From NCBI GenBank assembly GCA_963920525.1, contig OY986435.1, positions 261,022,962 through 261,086,961 on the forward strand: a stretch of 64,000 nucleotides of DNA, in the 5' to 3' direction. A model generated the notes under the pieces. The model searched no databases, was not told the origin of the DNA, and was given only the letters and a program-made list of their open reading frames with translations. Position 1 is the first letter of the stretch; each line of letters begins with the position of its first letter. The position numbers were made by a program, and so were the translations under genes. This document shows positions 19,936 through 30,704 of this stretch, in pieces. Origin of the DNA: Dichetophora obliterata (Eukaryota > Arthropoda > Insecta > Diptera > Sciomyzidae).

Positions 19936-21250
19936 CAATTGAACTAATTTTTCTGTTCGGTCGTCACCTCTCTGCAGACAATGGCAAACCTCAGAGAGTA
20001 AAAATTGCCATGTAAATCTTCTTGAGAACATAAGCCGTTCGGAGTCGGCATAAAACACGTAGGTCCAGTTCTCGGTCATTTGTGATCAAATATTTTAATA
20101 ACACGCACAACACAATTGATCAATAGAAGCTAGGTCAAAGTCCTTCCAAGAGCTGAAATGGCCAGTTTATTTATTTATATTAGTTATTTTAAAATATTAC
20201 TTTTTGGACAAATCCAACATTTTTCATAGTGTACAAAAACAGCGATATAAGTAAGCATTGCAGTTTTCATTTACGCCAAGTTTTCTTTGAGCTTGATTGC
20301 TGTGCGTTCATTTTTGTATATTTTTTTTATCTCTTTCCTATTCATTTTTTCATCTTTAAATTTTATTCAATTCCCTAAACTATCTAGGTCGAGATTGTGT
20401 GGTAAACAAAAACTTAATAAAATAGTTAAGTTCGGTGAAGAGAAAATGCCATTGTCAGCAAGCCACAGATGGAAGGCACACCAGGTTGGGAAAGCTGGAT
20501 AGGAAGAAAGTGAGCAAGAATGGCGGAATTTCAAAGTGAAAGTATTGTGCAACAACCTGATCTCCACAGCTCTTCACACAGCGTCATTCTGTTCAGCCCA
20601 TCTACTAAAAGTATGCAACAGCAGCAACTCACTGGCACAACCATAAAAACGCAGGCTCGAAAAATACTCAAGAAATAATTGTAGAATGGCCCGAAAGAGT
20701 CGTGAAAGAAAGTCAAGTAAGCGTGGCAAGTAGATGCAGGGACTGAGATGTAGCATGCTTCGTGTTTCTGTCTATCCGTTTGTTCATTTTAAATAAGTTG
20801 TCTCAAAGTTGCGGCATCAAAAAGTTTTTCTTAATAAATTTTTTATTTCCTACCCAAAAAAAGCATAAACAGCAGAATTGAATAGATGAAGAAGAAGAAT
20901 TATTGAATAGAATTAGCCATAAGTGGAAAGCAAAACATAATCAGCACAAAAAGCATGAAAGTCACGTGCTGGAAAAGACTGCTTTTTAGCGAAGTGGAAA
21001 TAAAAATTATTTGATGTTGTCACTGAATTAAATAAGCTATAAATAATGCTAATGCTGAACACTGGTTGATCCGTAGGTACAGGCCCGTAGCCAAAGGGGG
21101 AATTTTTGGGGCAGTTCAAACCTTATAATGTTCAAATATTAAAAAAAAATTAATGCAAATAAGACTATAATGAGAAAGTCAGGCATGTTCTGGAATCCAC
21201 CTTGGAAGTGGATCCAATGAAAATTCAAAATTAAATCCGATATAAAGAGG
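19936..21250. other. Non-coding spacer
   Basis: No gene is recognised. At 21081 a stretch beginning caggcccgtagccaaaggg resembles a hAT-type transposon end, but no partner end was found. Confidence 0.45.
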
Positions 21251-21501
21251 TACACTCTGTTGCAATTGTATAAATCCACTCCAAAAGGAACTGATTTTTA
21301 AATTGCTAACGGCAATTTTGAGTTGGTTTTTTTTCACAGAAAATGTGCAGTTGTGAGTGAGTTCGAAAAGCAAAAATTATATGAGTCATTGTAGAATAAC
21401 GGTACTTTGTTTACTCTTTTTATTATATTGAGCATTTTTTGCAGTTGCATTTCTATAAATCCAGTGAAAGAAACATAAGAAAAGGACATTTAAATATAAC
21501 A

Positions 21502-22546
21502 TTAATAATTTATTTGTTTTCCTTTACATTGAATTAGTTTGAAAATTCTTTTATTCATGCTTAAAATTAAATTTTCAAGCAACTTTTCTTCCAAATTATT
21601 CCATTCTTCAATAATTGTTTGGCGCAGTTCTAAAACTGTGTTAAATTGACGCTGATCGGCATAAATTTTTCGTACTAATACACCCCAAATGTTCTCCATT
21701 GGATTTAAAACCGGAGAACATGCTGGCCAGGACAAAAGATTTATTTTGTTAGTTGCAAACCAACTTTTTGTCTCCTTGCTGGTATGTATTGCTGCATTGT
21801 CTTTCTGGAATACCCATTTTGTTTCGGGATTTAAATCTAAAAAATGCTTAAGGCTGCATTGTAGGATTGCGGTATAATCTTTGCTATTCATTTTCGAGGA
21901 TGTTATTTGAATTTCAAGAGATTTATTGGCAGTAAAAGCTCCCCAAATCATTATGCTACCACCGCCAAAATTGCGACGAGAGAAATATCTCGGTTCTCGA
22001 CGTAAATCGTGCCAATAACCATTAAATCTATCAGGACCACCTAGATTGAATTTTTTCTCATCTGAAAAAATAACCTGAAACGAAAAGTTGCTTGTGGGCA
22101 ATAAAATAACAATAACTAAAAAGTAACTTGCCGAGGTCCAGTCCGTTCCAATACACTCCTCTGCAAATTTCATGCGGGCATCGATATGTCTTTTTAAAAG
22201 TCGTGGAGCCTTCTTCATTTTGGCACGCTTTATATTGGGATTTCGATTTAGAGCCCTCCACTGTTTGTCGACACATATTTACTGAGCAAAGTGCAGCAAG
22301 TTGCTTGCAGCTCTTCGTGGAGTTGCTTGCTGCCCTACAAATTTTACGTTCATCACGATCATCTAGCTTTCTTTTTCTGCCACCTCCTTTTGCACATCCA
22401 TAGCTGTCAGGATTACGTAAGAAGGAGCCAACTAATCCATGACTTCGACCGATTCTTCGAGAAATTTCTCGAACACCTATTCCTTCTGAATTAAAAGCAA
22501 TTATCTTTCCTTTTTCAATATCTGTTAATCTTTTTGCTAGTGGCAT
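21502..22546 (-). pseudogene. Tc3-like transposase gene, one frameshift, one short intron
   Basis: The minus-strand start is the ATG at 22546 (MPLAKRLTDIEKGKI). The N-terminal helix-turn-helix part includes GVREISRRIGRS and a basic GGGRKRKLDDRDERK stretch. The catalytic part shows the first Asp in VIFSDEKKFN, the second in FQKDNAAIHTS, and Glu in NPMENIWG with 34 residues between the last two (DD34E). Near 22259-22264 the reading frame breaks and resumes two bases out of phase (QTV then WRALNRNP). A 19-residue insertion just before VIFSDE corresponds to a 57-bp GC-AG intron. Removing the intron and allowing for the two missing bases gives about 329 codons, the size I recall for nematode Tc3 transposase. 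Confidence 0.92.
22075..22131 (-). other. Predicted 57-bp GC-AG intron
   Basis: On the minus strand the donor reads tcg|gcaagt and the acceptor tttcgtttcag|gtt, with a pyrimidine-rich stretch before it. The intron is 19 codons long with no stop, so the genomic frame reads through. Splicing it joins DWTS directly to VIFSDEKKF, the spacing expected in the Tc3 family. Confidence 0.7.
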
Positions 22547-22845
22547 AATAAAAAAATACCCAAACACACGATTATTTATATTACAAAACAGAAAAAAAAT
22601 TCCGATCGCTTCAATTATCTTCAAAGAACTACTGGATTTATAGAAATGCAACTGCAAAAAATGCTCAATATAATAAAAAGAGTAAACAAAGTACCGTTAT
22701 TCTACAATGACTCATATAATTTTTGCTTTTCGAACTCACTCACAACTGCACATTTTCTGTGAAAAAAAACCAACTCAAAATTGCCGTTAGCAATTTAAAA
22801 ATCAGTTCCTTTTGGAGTGGATTTATACAATTGCAACAGAGTGTA

Positions 22846-23140
22846 TTCTACATTTTGATCGGATAACGTGAAATTGAATTGGAACATAATATATTCGAAG
22901 ATTCTTACCGAACGCATCAGTATAATTACAATTATAATATAAAGTAACTTATCATTTATTTATATTAGCCGCATTCAGCGGAGTCAAGAATTGGCAACTG
23001 TTTAGTTAAAACTCGCTGAATAGTACAGTTATAAAAGCGCTCACTTAAACTGATCAGGTAGCGGACGCGGACTGACTTTGTTAAATTAATAAATACATAA
23101 AGAATGCATCCAATTGTGCTAAGAAAGCTTTGCAATTAAA
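22846..23140. other. Possible LTR-like fragment
   Basis: Bases 22970-23100 contain ttataaaagcgc followed at promoter-like spacing by tcacttaaactgatcagg, and a downstream taataaa. This looks like the promoter and polyA part of an LTR or another retroelement edge. No terminal TG/CA or primer-binding site is visible. Confidence 0.25.
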
Positions 23141-24649
23141 TCTATATATATAAAATGGAATGTGTGTTTGTGTATTTGTTTGTTTGTACCTTATAGGAGA
23201 CCAAACCTCTGGACCGATCTTCCTGAAATTTTCACAGCATTTAACTGGGACTCTGGCATGATTAATAGGGTACTTTTTTCGACCACGCCCACTTTTATGC
23301 CCACTTTTTTAAAATTATGTAATTGCTCCCATATAGTTTTTAACAGATTTACTTCAAATTGTATACACATTATACTCCAGGCGAGGTAGAAATAAACTTT
23401 TCTTACGCCACGCCCCCTTTCACGCCCCTTTTCACGCCAAATTTAAGTTTTAAACTTTTTGTTCTCTGTACAAATTTGTTCCTTCCAACGGATTATTTCT
23501 ATCGCCATATTTCTATGAACCACGCCCACTTCACTGCCCCCTTTTTTAATTCAGATACTTATACCAATAACAATGTTTGCTATACAAAATACTTTTTTTG
23601 TAATATGTATTTACCTAAAGTTTTATATACTTTTTATCTACAGGTAAGGTAGCCATAGATTTTTTTATTACCAAATCCCCCTTTTTCGCCCCATTTTACT
23701 TTAATTATAATTAATCTGCTTTCAATCTATATATATAAAAAAGAATGTCTGTCTGTCTGTTTGTTTGTTTGTGCTTTATAGGAGGCCAAACCCTTGGACC
23801 GATCTTCCTGTAACTTTCTAAATGTTACTATGACTCTGGAAAGAATAATAGGCTATATGAAATTTTTATTGGACAAAGGGGCGTGGCTCCGCCCATATAA
23901 CCCACAAATTTAAATAGCCATATTTTGGGCATTTTTTTACATACGTCGATGATATTTGGTACATATGATATTGGCATAATTAGGAATACGTACCAGGAGA
24001 AAAGTGGGTGGGACCACGCGCCTTTTTAGGAAAATTAAAAATCGTAATATAGTCTTAACTACGTGTGTGCATGAATAGAAATACGTACCAAAAGAAAAGT
24101 GGGCGGAGCACGCCCCTTTGTTTGCGATATATTGGAGGCTGGACCTGATAACCGATCTTAAATTTTCACAGCGTTCAGCTTTGACTCAGGAATACTTATT
24201 ATAAATAAGTACTTTTACTTATATAAGAATAATACTTTTTTACTACGTTTATTAACGGCTTTACCTCAAATTTAAAATACATATTAATTAAAATAGTGGG
24301 GTAGCCCCATTCTCTTTCTCCCACAACTGTCTCCAAAACAGCTGATTTTGTAATATGTGTTAGTTAAAATAGAGAGTGGGGCAGCCCCATTCTCATTCTC
24401 CCACAACTGACTGCGAAACAGCTGATTGTGTAATTGCTGCTTTTTGATTGGTCTAAAAATAAAAAGGGGTAGCATGAAGCAAATTACATGTTGTTCAGTG
24501 CTGAATTCCAATTGGTTTACAATAAAAAAAGGGGAGAAGCATTGCAATAATTAAATTAAAATTAAATAAATAAATTTTTGTAAATCTATAAATACTTTTA
24601 ATTTTATTTTATAACGAGGGGGGTAGCGAAGCACACCGGGTTCAGCTAG
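23141..24649 (+). mobile_element. Non-autonomous Helitron with duplicated 5' end
   Basis: The 3' end reads caGCTAG|T (CTAG at 24646-24649), with a small hairpin ggt-a-gc-gaa-gc-ac-acc about 10 bp before it. The 5' end TCTATATATATAAAA follows an A, as in rolling-circle elements inserted between A and T. There are two such 5' ends, at 23141 and 23726, each followed by a gtttgtttgt run and ggaccgatcttcctg. A third partial copy of the subterminal block is at 24130-24200. A ~85-bp duplication (agccccattctc...acagctgatt) lies at 24305-24435. No Rep/helicase is present. Confidence 0.8.
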
Positions 24650-24689
24650 TTATTTACATAAAAAATTAAAGTTCATTATTATAAAAACG

Positions 24690-25835
24690 TACACATATGG
24701 CAAATGAAAGCATTCAAAAAGCAACTGTTGGAATAACTTCAGTCAAACGCAAAACTTAAAAAAGTAAACATTTCTCGAAAAGTGAATAAATTAACACTGG
24801 CAGAAAGGCAGATCTTGATAGATTATTATTTGAAAGGAAAATCCTAGCGACAAATTTCACAAATCGCCTTCAAAAGTAAATCAACAATGCACGATATAAT
24901 CAAGCATTATATACAAGATAAGAGAATAAGCAATACAGTACAGTAGCTAAAAAAAAACTTAGCTCCAAAGATGAAAGGTATTTTTTAGGAGAAATAATAA
25001 GAGACCCATTCTTAAAACTCAATATGAAAAAGAGTGTACACTTAGAAACAATTTAAAGAGTTTTGAAAAAAAAAATGTTTAAATTGAGGAGCAGCACGAA
25101 AAAAGCGCTGTTGTATTAGAAAGAAAAATGTAAAAGAACGCCTCAATTTCGTGCATGAGCAGATGACCAAAGACTTTTTGTTCGGGAGCAATGTTAATAA
25201 AGCAGAAAACATTAGGATCTTTAGCACTTTTAAACAATAAACTTATAGTACAGGTTTTGTTTACCGATGAGTGTTTACTTAATTTATATGGTTCAGATGG
25301 AAAGCGAAAAGGATTTTTTTTTTGCAATAACAATTCTAAGCATACGATTAAGCATGGTAGAGGATCGATCATGGTTTGGGGCTGCGCCTGATGTTGGAAG
25401 GATTCATTTTATTGAAGGTATAATGGATAAAAATATGTTCCTTGATATTCTCAAGTAAACATGGCGCAAGTCAAGACATGGCGCAAGTAAAAGAAAGTGC
25501 GGTAAATAAGGAATTGCAGACAATTTTTAGTTTTACCAAGACAATGACCAGAAACATACGACGCTCTTGGTAAAGAATTGTGTACTTAACATTCGTCCAA
25601 ATGTCATAAAAATAACGTCACAAGGCAAAGATTAAAATGTAATAGAACATCTATGAGATGAACTTGAACCCTGAGTGCAGTATCAGAGATGGGCAACTAA
25701 AGATCCAATCCTAAAAAAAAAGCATACTAAGTGAAGTGTGGAATCAGATAGGAGCTGAAGTTTTTAAAAATTTAGTTGCGCCCATTTCAAAAAGGCTGCA
25801 GGCAGTCATATAAGAAAAAGGATTGGCAACAAAAT
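24690..25835 (+). pseudogene. Decayed Tc1-family transposase
   Basis: Plus-strand fragments in several frames give an N-terminal helix-turn-helix (RKVNKLTLAERQILIDYYL, about 24780-24830), VLFTDECLLNLYGSDGK with the first Asp (25255-25310), RGSIMVWG (25360-25385), RIHFIEGIMDKNMFLDIL, YQDNDQKHT with the second Asp (~25540), and a C-terminal ISKRLQAVI near 25785. There are many stops. The direct-repeat-containing right end suggests a Bari-like IR/DR element. Confidence 0.75.
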
Positions 25836-25864
25836 ATAAATTTCTTAGTTTTAGCATTGAATTC

Positions 25865-26096
25865 CTTATCTGCCCGACACTCAATGTGAGCTCGTTTTTA
25901 AAGCTTTGGTTTGATTTAATTTTGTTTCACCGTTATGTTCTAATTTTTTAACTATGTTCCTGTTTAATTTTGCTCATCAATAAAGAACGTTTTGAAAAAA
26001 TATTTACTACAAGTTTCTTCTTACATTTTCATTTCTGAAACCAATGTGAAAGTGCTAAGAAATAAATGCCTGCCCGACTATCGTTGTGAGCCACTG
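25865..26096 (-). repeat. Right IR/DR terminal region of the Tc1 remnant
   Basis: Read inward from 26096 the end begins CAGTGGCTCACAACGATAGT and is flanked by TA (26097-26098). A second copy of the ctcacat...gtcgggcag motif lies about 200 bp inside (25871-25895). Two direct repeats inside a terminal repeat are the hallmark of IR/DR Tc1 elements. No left counterpart was found; the left flank is the Helitron 3' end. Confidence 0.65.
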
Positions 26097-26098
26097 TA

Positions 26099-26653
26099 GC
26101 AGATTCGGCAACTACTCATCCTCCTTTAAGATAGTAGTCCAGTACGACTGATTCCAAAAATGATATCTTTTTACATTTTTCGCAATGAAAATATCTTAAA
26201 AATATACTCTTAAAGTTTCAAACCGAAGTTAAAAATATTTTAAAAGTTAAAGCCAAAAGAAGAGCGCGTGCCATAGTGTGTATGAAAGTGCTGTAAAAAT
26301 TTTGAATGCTATTCAAACGATTTGGCTAAAAATTTCACCCGTTAAGACAAGCACAGCGAGATCTTGAACTATTAAAACAATACGTTTTTAAAAAAATTTG
26401 TTGCAGATTCCCGACGTCATCAACTGCAATACGCATGCTAGTTTGGCAACGCTCTGAGAGCTGTCATCTTATACTTTTGTATGTTTCATTGTTTTCTTTA
26501 TATAACTCATTCATCTAATTTTCTCATTCTCTTTACAACCGTCTTTATATTAACATGTTCTGAATATTTAATTTGCTGAATATAATAAAAGAGTAACATA
26601 TTTGGATTATAACGTGCGATTTTAATCCATAAAAATATCAGCGATCCTTAATA
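26099..26653. other. Spacer and probable copia-type LTR
   Basis: The part just before the primer-binding site is probably a 5' LTR: T-rich, with a tttatataactcattc TATA-like box at ~26500. I cannot place the LTR start, and no 3' LTR is visible. Confidence 0.35.
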
Positions 26654-26667
26654 GGTTATGGGCCCAG
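26654..26667 (+). promoter_or_regulatory. copia-type primer-binding site
   Basis: GGTTATGGGCCCAG is the complement of the anticodon-arm region of initiator tRNA-Met, the half-tRNA primer used by copia elements for minus-strand synthesis. It lies 160 bp before the gag start. Confidence 0.75.
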
Positions 26668-26827
26668 ATGCGCCAAGCTGTTTTATTGATTTAATTCGGT
26701 AATTCTTGTATTGAGCAATTCTAAAAATATTAATAATGAAACACAGCACATTGACTTAAAAGACGGCGTTGCAAAAGTTGACGATCAAAACGAGAATCAA
26801 GAAAAGAGTCGTGGAACAACTGATATC

Positions 26828-27886
26828 ATGACTTCAATTTCCGTGCCCAGTTCTTCGCGTATCAAGCTATTGTCGTAGGAAAACTTTGATACATGGAGTA
26901 TGCAAGTGGAAACGCTGCTTACTAAAAACGATCTCTGGGAGTATGTAAATGGCACGAGCTCAATGCCAGCTGAGGGTGACGCTTCATCTGCTGCTGCCAG
27001 AAATACGTGGTTGAAGCAAAACAAAAAGGCCAAGGCGGACTTGATTCTATCGATTCAACCAACTCAATTAAAGCAAATCCGTGGTCGGAGACATCGCGCG
27101 AGGTTTGGAAAAAGTTGGAGTCAATTTATGCGTCAAAAGGACCGGCACGCAAGGCGACTTTGTTGAAGCAACTTATGCTTCAGAGACTTGAAGAAGGCGG
27201 AGATGTGAAAGACCACATTTTGTGATGCTGTAGAACTCGAGAGCATGGTTGTGCAGATAAATGGAGATTTGCTTTCAATTATGTTGCTATATAGCTTTCA
27301 TACATCGTATGAAAATTTTAGAGCTACCGTCTGCTGAAGTGTTAAAAGTAAAAATTATTGAAGAAAGCGAGGCACGAAAGCAAGCACCTGGAAGTATGGT
27401 CATAGCCATGGCTGCTGGTACTCGACAAAATGAGCGTAAACGATTTTCTAATCGAATAAAGTTCAGAAGCATCAAATCGATGTAAGGTGCGCTAAAATGC
27501 TATAAATGTGGCACACCAGGACATAAGGCGAAGGTTTGTTCCGCAAAGAAGGTTGATCGTCAGCCAAAGTATCAAGCAATCAGCTCACAGCGTTTATGAA
27601 TCTTATGCACTAAGTCATACTGTAACAGCTGATGCTGGTAGTGCGTGTGTTGCAAATTCAAAAGGAGTGCAAAAAGCCTGTATTTTAGATAGTGGATGTA
27701 CAGCACATTTGTGTGACGATGAAACTTTGTTCAAAACAATTAGTGAATTGCAAAATGCAAAACTTAATTTGGCCAGTAAGGCACGCGCTACAGTCAAAGG
27801 CAAAGGTGTAGTGAAATTGTCTGTGGCTGATGATAGTGGTCACCATTTAATTGAACTTAAATATACATTATTTGTTTCAGTGTGAA
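26828..27886 (+). pseudogene. copia-type gag-protease fragment
   Basis: The frame starts at ATG 26828 (MTSISVPSSSRIKLL) and hits a stop at 26876. Shifted frames then give a gag of the copia type: NFDTWSMQVETLLTKNDLWE, then AREVW-like WKKLESIYASKG, then LMLQRLEEGGDVKDHI. A zinc knuckle CYKCGTPGHKAKVC (CX2CX4HX4C) is at 27498-27539. A protease motif DSGCTAHLCDD is at 27688-27720, with the active-site Asp-Ser-Gly. Integrase and reverse transcriptase are absent; the copy stops at a short duplication (acattatttgtttcagtg) near 27870-27900. Multiple frameshifts make it inactive. Confidence 0.85.
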
Positions 27887-27964
27887 ACATTATTTGTTTC
27901 AGTGTATACACAAAGTGAATTTTTGCAAGAACAATTTAATTTTATCTGCCGCTGAATTGATTTT

Positions 27965-28369
27965 ATGGCGCCTGCAGTTAAAGATATCTTTCGGGTTAAA
28001 CCTAAAGATAACCACCCTAACCCTGTGGTAATTGCTAAATTCTATAAGCCTTCCCATCGCAATCGAGTGTTGAAGGCTTTTGGGGATTATCGCAAGCAAG
28101 CAAAAAAAGCGGTTAATTTGAAGAATGCTGAGCTCGACTTAGATTGCAATGTTTTTATACATGCAAGTCTTGCCCCAGACGCCAGAAAACTGCTACAAGC
28201 TGCTATCATTCTCAAACGCAATAAACGAATTTTTAATGCGTTTACTTTTCGTGGCTCAATTTTCATTCGCATGTCGAAAGGTGCTGACCAGCTCATAATC
28301 AACAGCCGTAATGAGAATCAAAATATCGTGTGTGATGATGCTGTTGCTGATGCTGGATGCGAATATTAA
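27965..28369 (+). pseudogene. LINE ORF1 C-terminal domain
   Basis: The open frame gives about 134 residues. DIFRVKPKDNHPNPVVIAKF followed by NRVLKAFGDYRK, then VFIHASLAPDARKLLQAA and FTFRGSIFIRMSKGADQLI, matches the layout of insect CR1/L2-type ORF1 proteins with an FP-like C-terminal domain. These coat the element RNA. The N-terminus is missing. It may still be open, but no full element remains. Confidence 0.6.
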
Positions 28370-28775
28370 AATCACGTATCTTTTTTAATCTTTATTCTAC
28401 TTACTTATTTTAAGTTTATTTTTTGCTTAACTTTATATAAATTTTTCGTTTAACTCTTACCCTTTTTCTATTTGTTTTTGTTTCTAGAATTTCTTTGCCT
28501 GAACTTTTCTTTCCTCTATTTACTTGCAATGACTGGCCCTAGTTGTGCGTCTTTTGGCACTAATTAAAATTTAAAATCTCTACACTGAGCTAAAAGACAA
28601 CGTAAAATCAAAGGTAACCACTTCAATTCAAATATTTTTCGGAATGATTTGGCACCAGACACGAAAATAATAAATTCAAAGTGGAAACACATGTATTCAG
28701 TTTTATGTTGTTTCCACTTAAAACTAAAGTGTTATTGAGGTAAATGAAGACATGAAGACATGAGTAAATGAAGAC

Positions 28776-29503
28776 ATGAGTAAAATAGTAGATTGGGCTA
28801 AAGCTAATAAGCTTAATCTTAACCCTGTTAAATTATTTGTTCTGCCGATTTTTAAGTCTAGATACTCTTTTTCTGATATACCAGCCATTTTTCTGAATGG
28901 AGTCGACTTGAAATTTATAGGTAAAGTTAAAAATCTCGGTTACTATATTAACTCCTCACTTTCCTGTGAAGATCACATAAACTCTGTTGTTTGTAAAGTT
29001 TACTATATCCTACGGAACCTGAAGAGAACTGCATCATTTGTGCCTGTTGAGACTAGAAGAAAGCTAGTGGTTCAACTCATAATGCCAATAATTTCCTACT
29101 CAGAAGTTGTATACAGTAAGCTTGATTCGAGGTCAAAGCTTAAGTTACAACTTGTGTTTAATAATGCTGTCAGATACGTTTATGGTCTTAAAAAGTTTGA
29201 CCGTATAAGTCATTTGAGCAATGGAGTACTTGCTTGCAATATTTTCAATTATTTGGATGCTAGAGACTGTATTTTTTGCATAACTTGATTTATACACAAA
29301 CTCCTAATTACTTATTTAATAAGTTACAGTTTTGTAGATCGACCAGAAATATGAAACTTGTAATCCATGTACACAATTTTTTTAATTCTAACAGACTCTT
29401 TTTAGTGAACGCTATCAGAATGTGGAATTCGCTACCTTCAAGAATCAAAAGTATCCGAAATAAGCACAACTTTAAGCATGCAATATTCCAACACTTTTCT
29501 TGA
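28776..29503 (+). pseudogene. LINE ORF2 C-terminal part
   Basis: KIVDWAKANKLNLNPVK, then KNLGYYINSSLSCEDHIN, then IMPIISYSEVVYSKLD are the thumb and C-terminal region of a CR1-like reverse transcriptase. A one-base change in a T-run near 29272 shifts the frame; it resumes as HNLIYTQTPNYLFNKLQF and ends near 29503. The frame is also open upstream through a small tandem repeat of gaagacatgagtaa (28745-28785). The YADD core is absent. Confidence 0.75.
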
Positions 29504-29899
29504 TACTATCTTTCTTCTTTCTTCTATTTTCTTTTTTATCAATGTTATCTTCTTAATTATTTGATAAAGTTCCTTAAAGGAAATTTATACATAAGTCTAA
29601 ATTCAATTCAATTATAATTTATTGTTAAAATTTAAGCTTATAACTAAATTTAATTTCTTGAGTCAAATGCATTTGTTTGTTGATTATAACTTAAATTTAA
29701 AATTTTAAGTTAAATTTAGTCGTTACTTACAATTTTTTTTTAATTTAAAATAAGTAATTTAAAATTTTTTGTTTCTATTTATTTGTTGGTTATAACTTGT
29801 TGTTATTCTTTGATTTCTTACTGCATTTAAAAGACTTTGTCTTATATGTAAACATGATAATTAATTTAAATAAAAAATAAATAAAAAATAAAATAAACT

Positions 29900-30704
29900 C
29901 GTCTTAAGCGTTGTTCCACAAGGTTCGATTCTTGGTCAGTTTCTTTTCTCAATTTTTATTAATGACATCTTCTGTCTGCAATCATGCTTCTTAGTAGATC
30001 TTAGTTACATACATCAATGGGCTTGTTGTAATGGTCTTCAACTTAATGCTGCTAAATCGTATGTTCTACCAATATGTAAGAAATAAACTATGTGAAATGC
30101 TGTTCCTGAATTACATATTGGTACAAACAAGCTTAATGTTGTTACAAAAATTGTAAACCTTGGTTTTGGTATGAATTCGTTCCATTCTTGTACAGATCAT
30201 GTTAATAATGTTGTCCCAAAACTTTATTATATCCTACGTAACTTCAGAATGTCCGCCAACTTATGCATTATTGAATTAAAAAAATTACAAGTCAAGCAAC
30301 TTATTATGCCCGTCATAACATACTCTGAGATAGTTTACAGTAAACTTGATTCATCGTCCCTGCTGAAACTTAATGTTGCTTTTAACTATGCCACACGTTT
30401 TGTGTATGAGTTTAACAAGTTTGACCATCTTTCTAGCTTTTGAAATGCAATACTTGGTTGTAGTTTGAATGATTATTTCCACGCTAGAAATTGTATTTAC
30501 ATCCATAAAATCATTCATACTAAAACTCCTCATTATCTCTACGAAAAACTGCAATTTGGCTTATCTAGGAAATGTAACTTACTAATCATCCCCAGACATA
30601 GCTCTCAAATTAGTTCAAATCTCTTTTTCATTAATGCTGTAATACTGTGGAATGCATTGCCTCGTGGAATAAGAGAAATCTCGAGAAGGGGAACTTTTAG
30701 GTAA
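29900..30704 (+). pseudogene. LINE ORF2 fragment, copy 2 (same family)
   Basis: One frame with three stops runs across the fragment. SVVPQGSILGQFLFSIFIND (RT motif B region) is followed at once by SYIHQWACCNGLQLNAAKS, so the YADD box was deleted. Then come TKIVNLGFGMNSFHSCTDHV and KLQVKQLIMPVITYSEIVYS, parallel to copy 1. The end (LYEKLQF...INAVILWNALPRGIR) matches the end of copy 1. It follows the A-rich tail of copy 1 directly. Confidence 0.8.

Larger units (their letters stand above)
21253..22843 (-). mobile_element. Tc3-like Tc1/mariner transposon with 213-bp TIRs
   Basis: TA lies at both edges (21251-21252 and 22844-22845). The left repeat (21253-21465) and right repeat (22631-22843) are both 213 bp, begin CACTCTGTTGCAATTGTATA, and by eye show no difference. 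Identical long repeats imply recent movement or conversion. The single gene lies on the minus strand between them. The element is 1591 bp. Confidence 0.95.
27905..29890 (+). mobile_element. Internally deleted LINE, copy 1
   Basis: It carries an ORF1 C-terminal part (27965-28369), a T-rich spacer, and only the C-terminal part of ORF2 (28776-29503). The endonuclease and most of the reverse transcriptase are missing. It ends in an A-rich simple tail of taaaaaataaa type (29860-29895), as LINEs do. A second copy follows at once. Confidence 0.65.

Noticed and set aside
21081..21250. Full hAT element starting CAGGCCCGTAGCC
   Set aside because: Only one end is visible; no inverted partner or 8-bp duplication was found.
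23359..23652. 97-aa open frame
   Set aside because: It lies wholly inside the Helitron 5' region and reads through its ccacgccc-type repeats.
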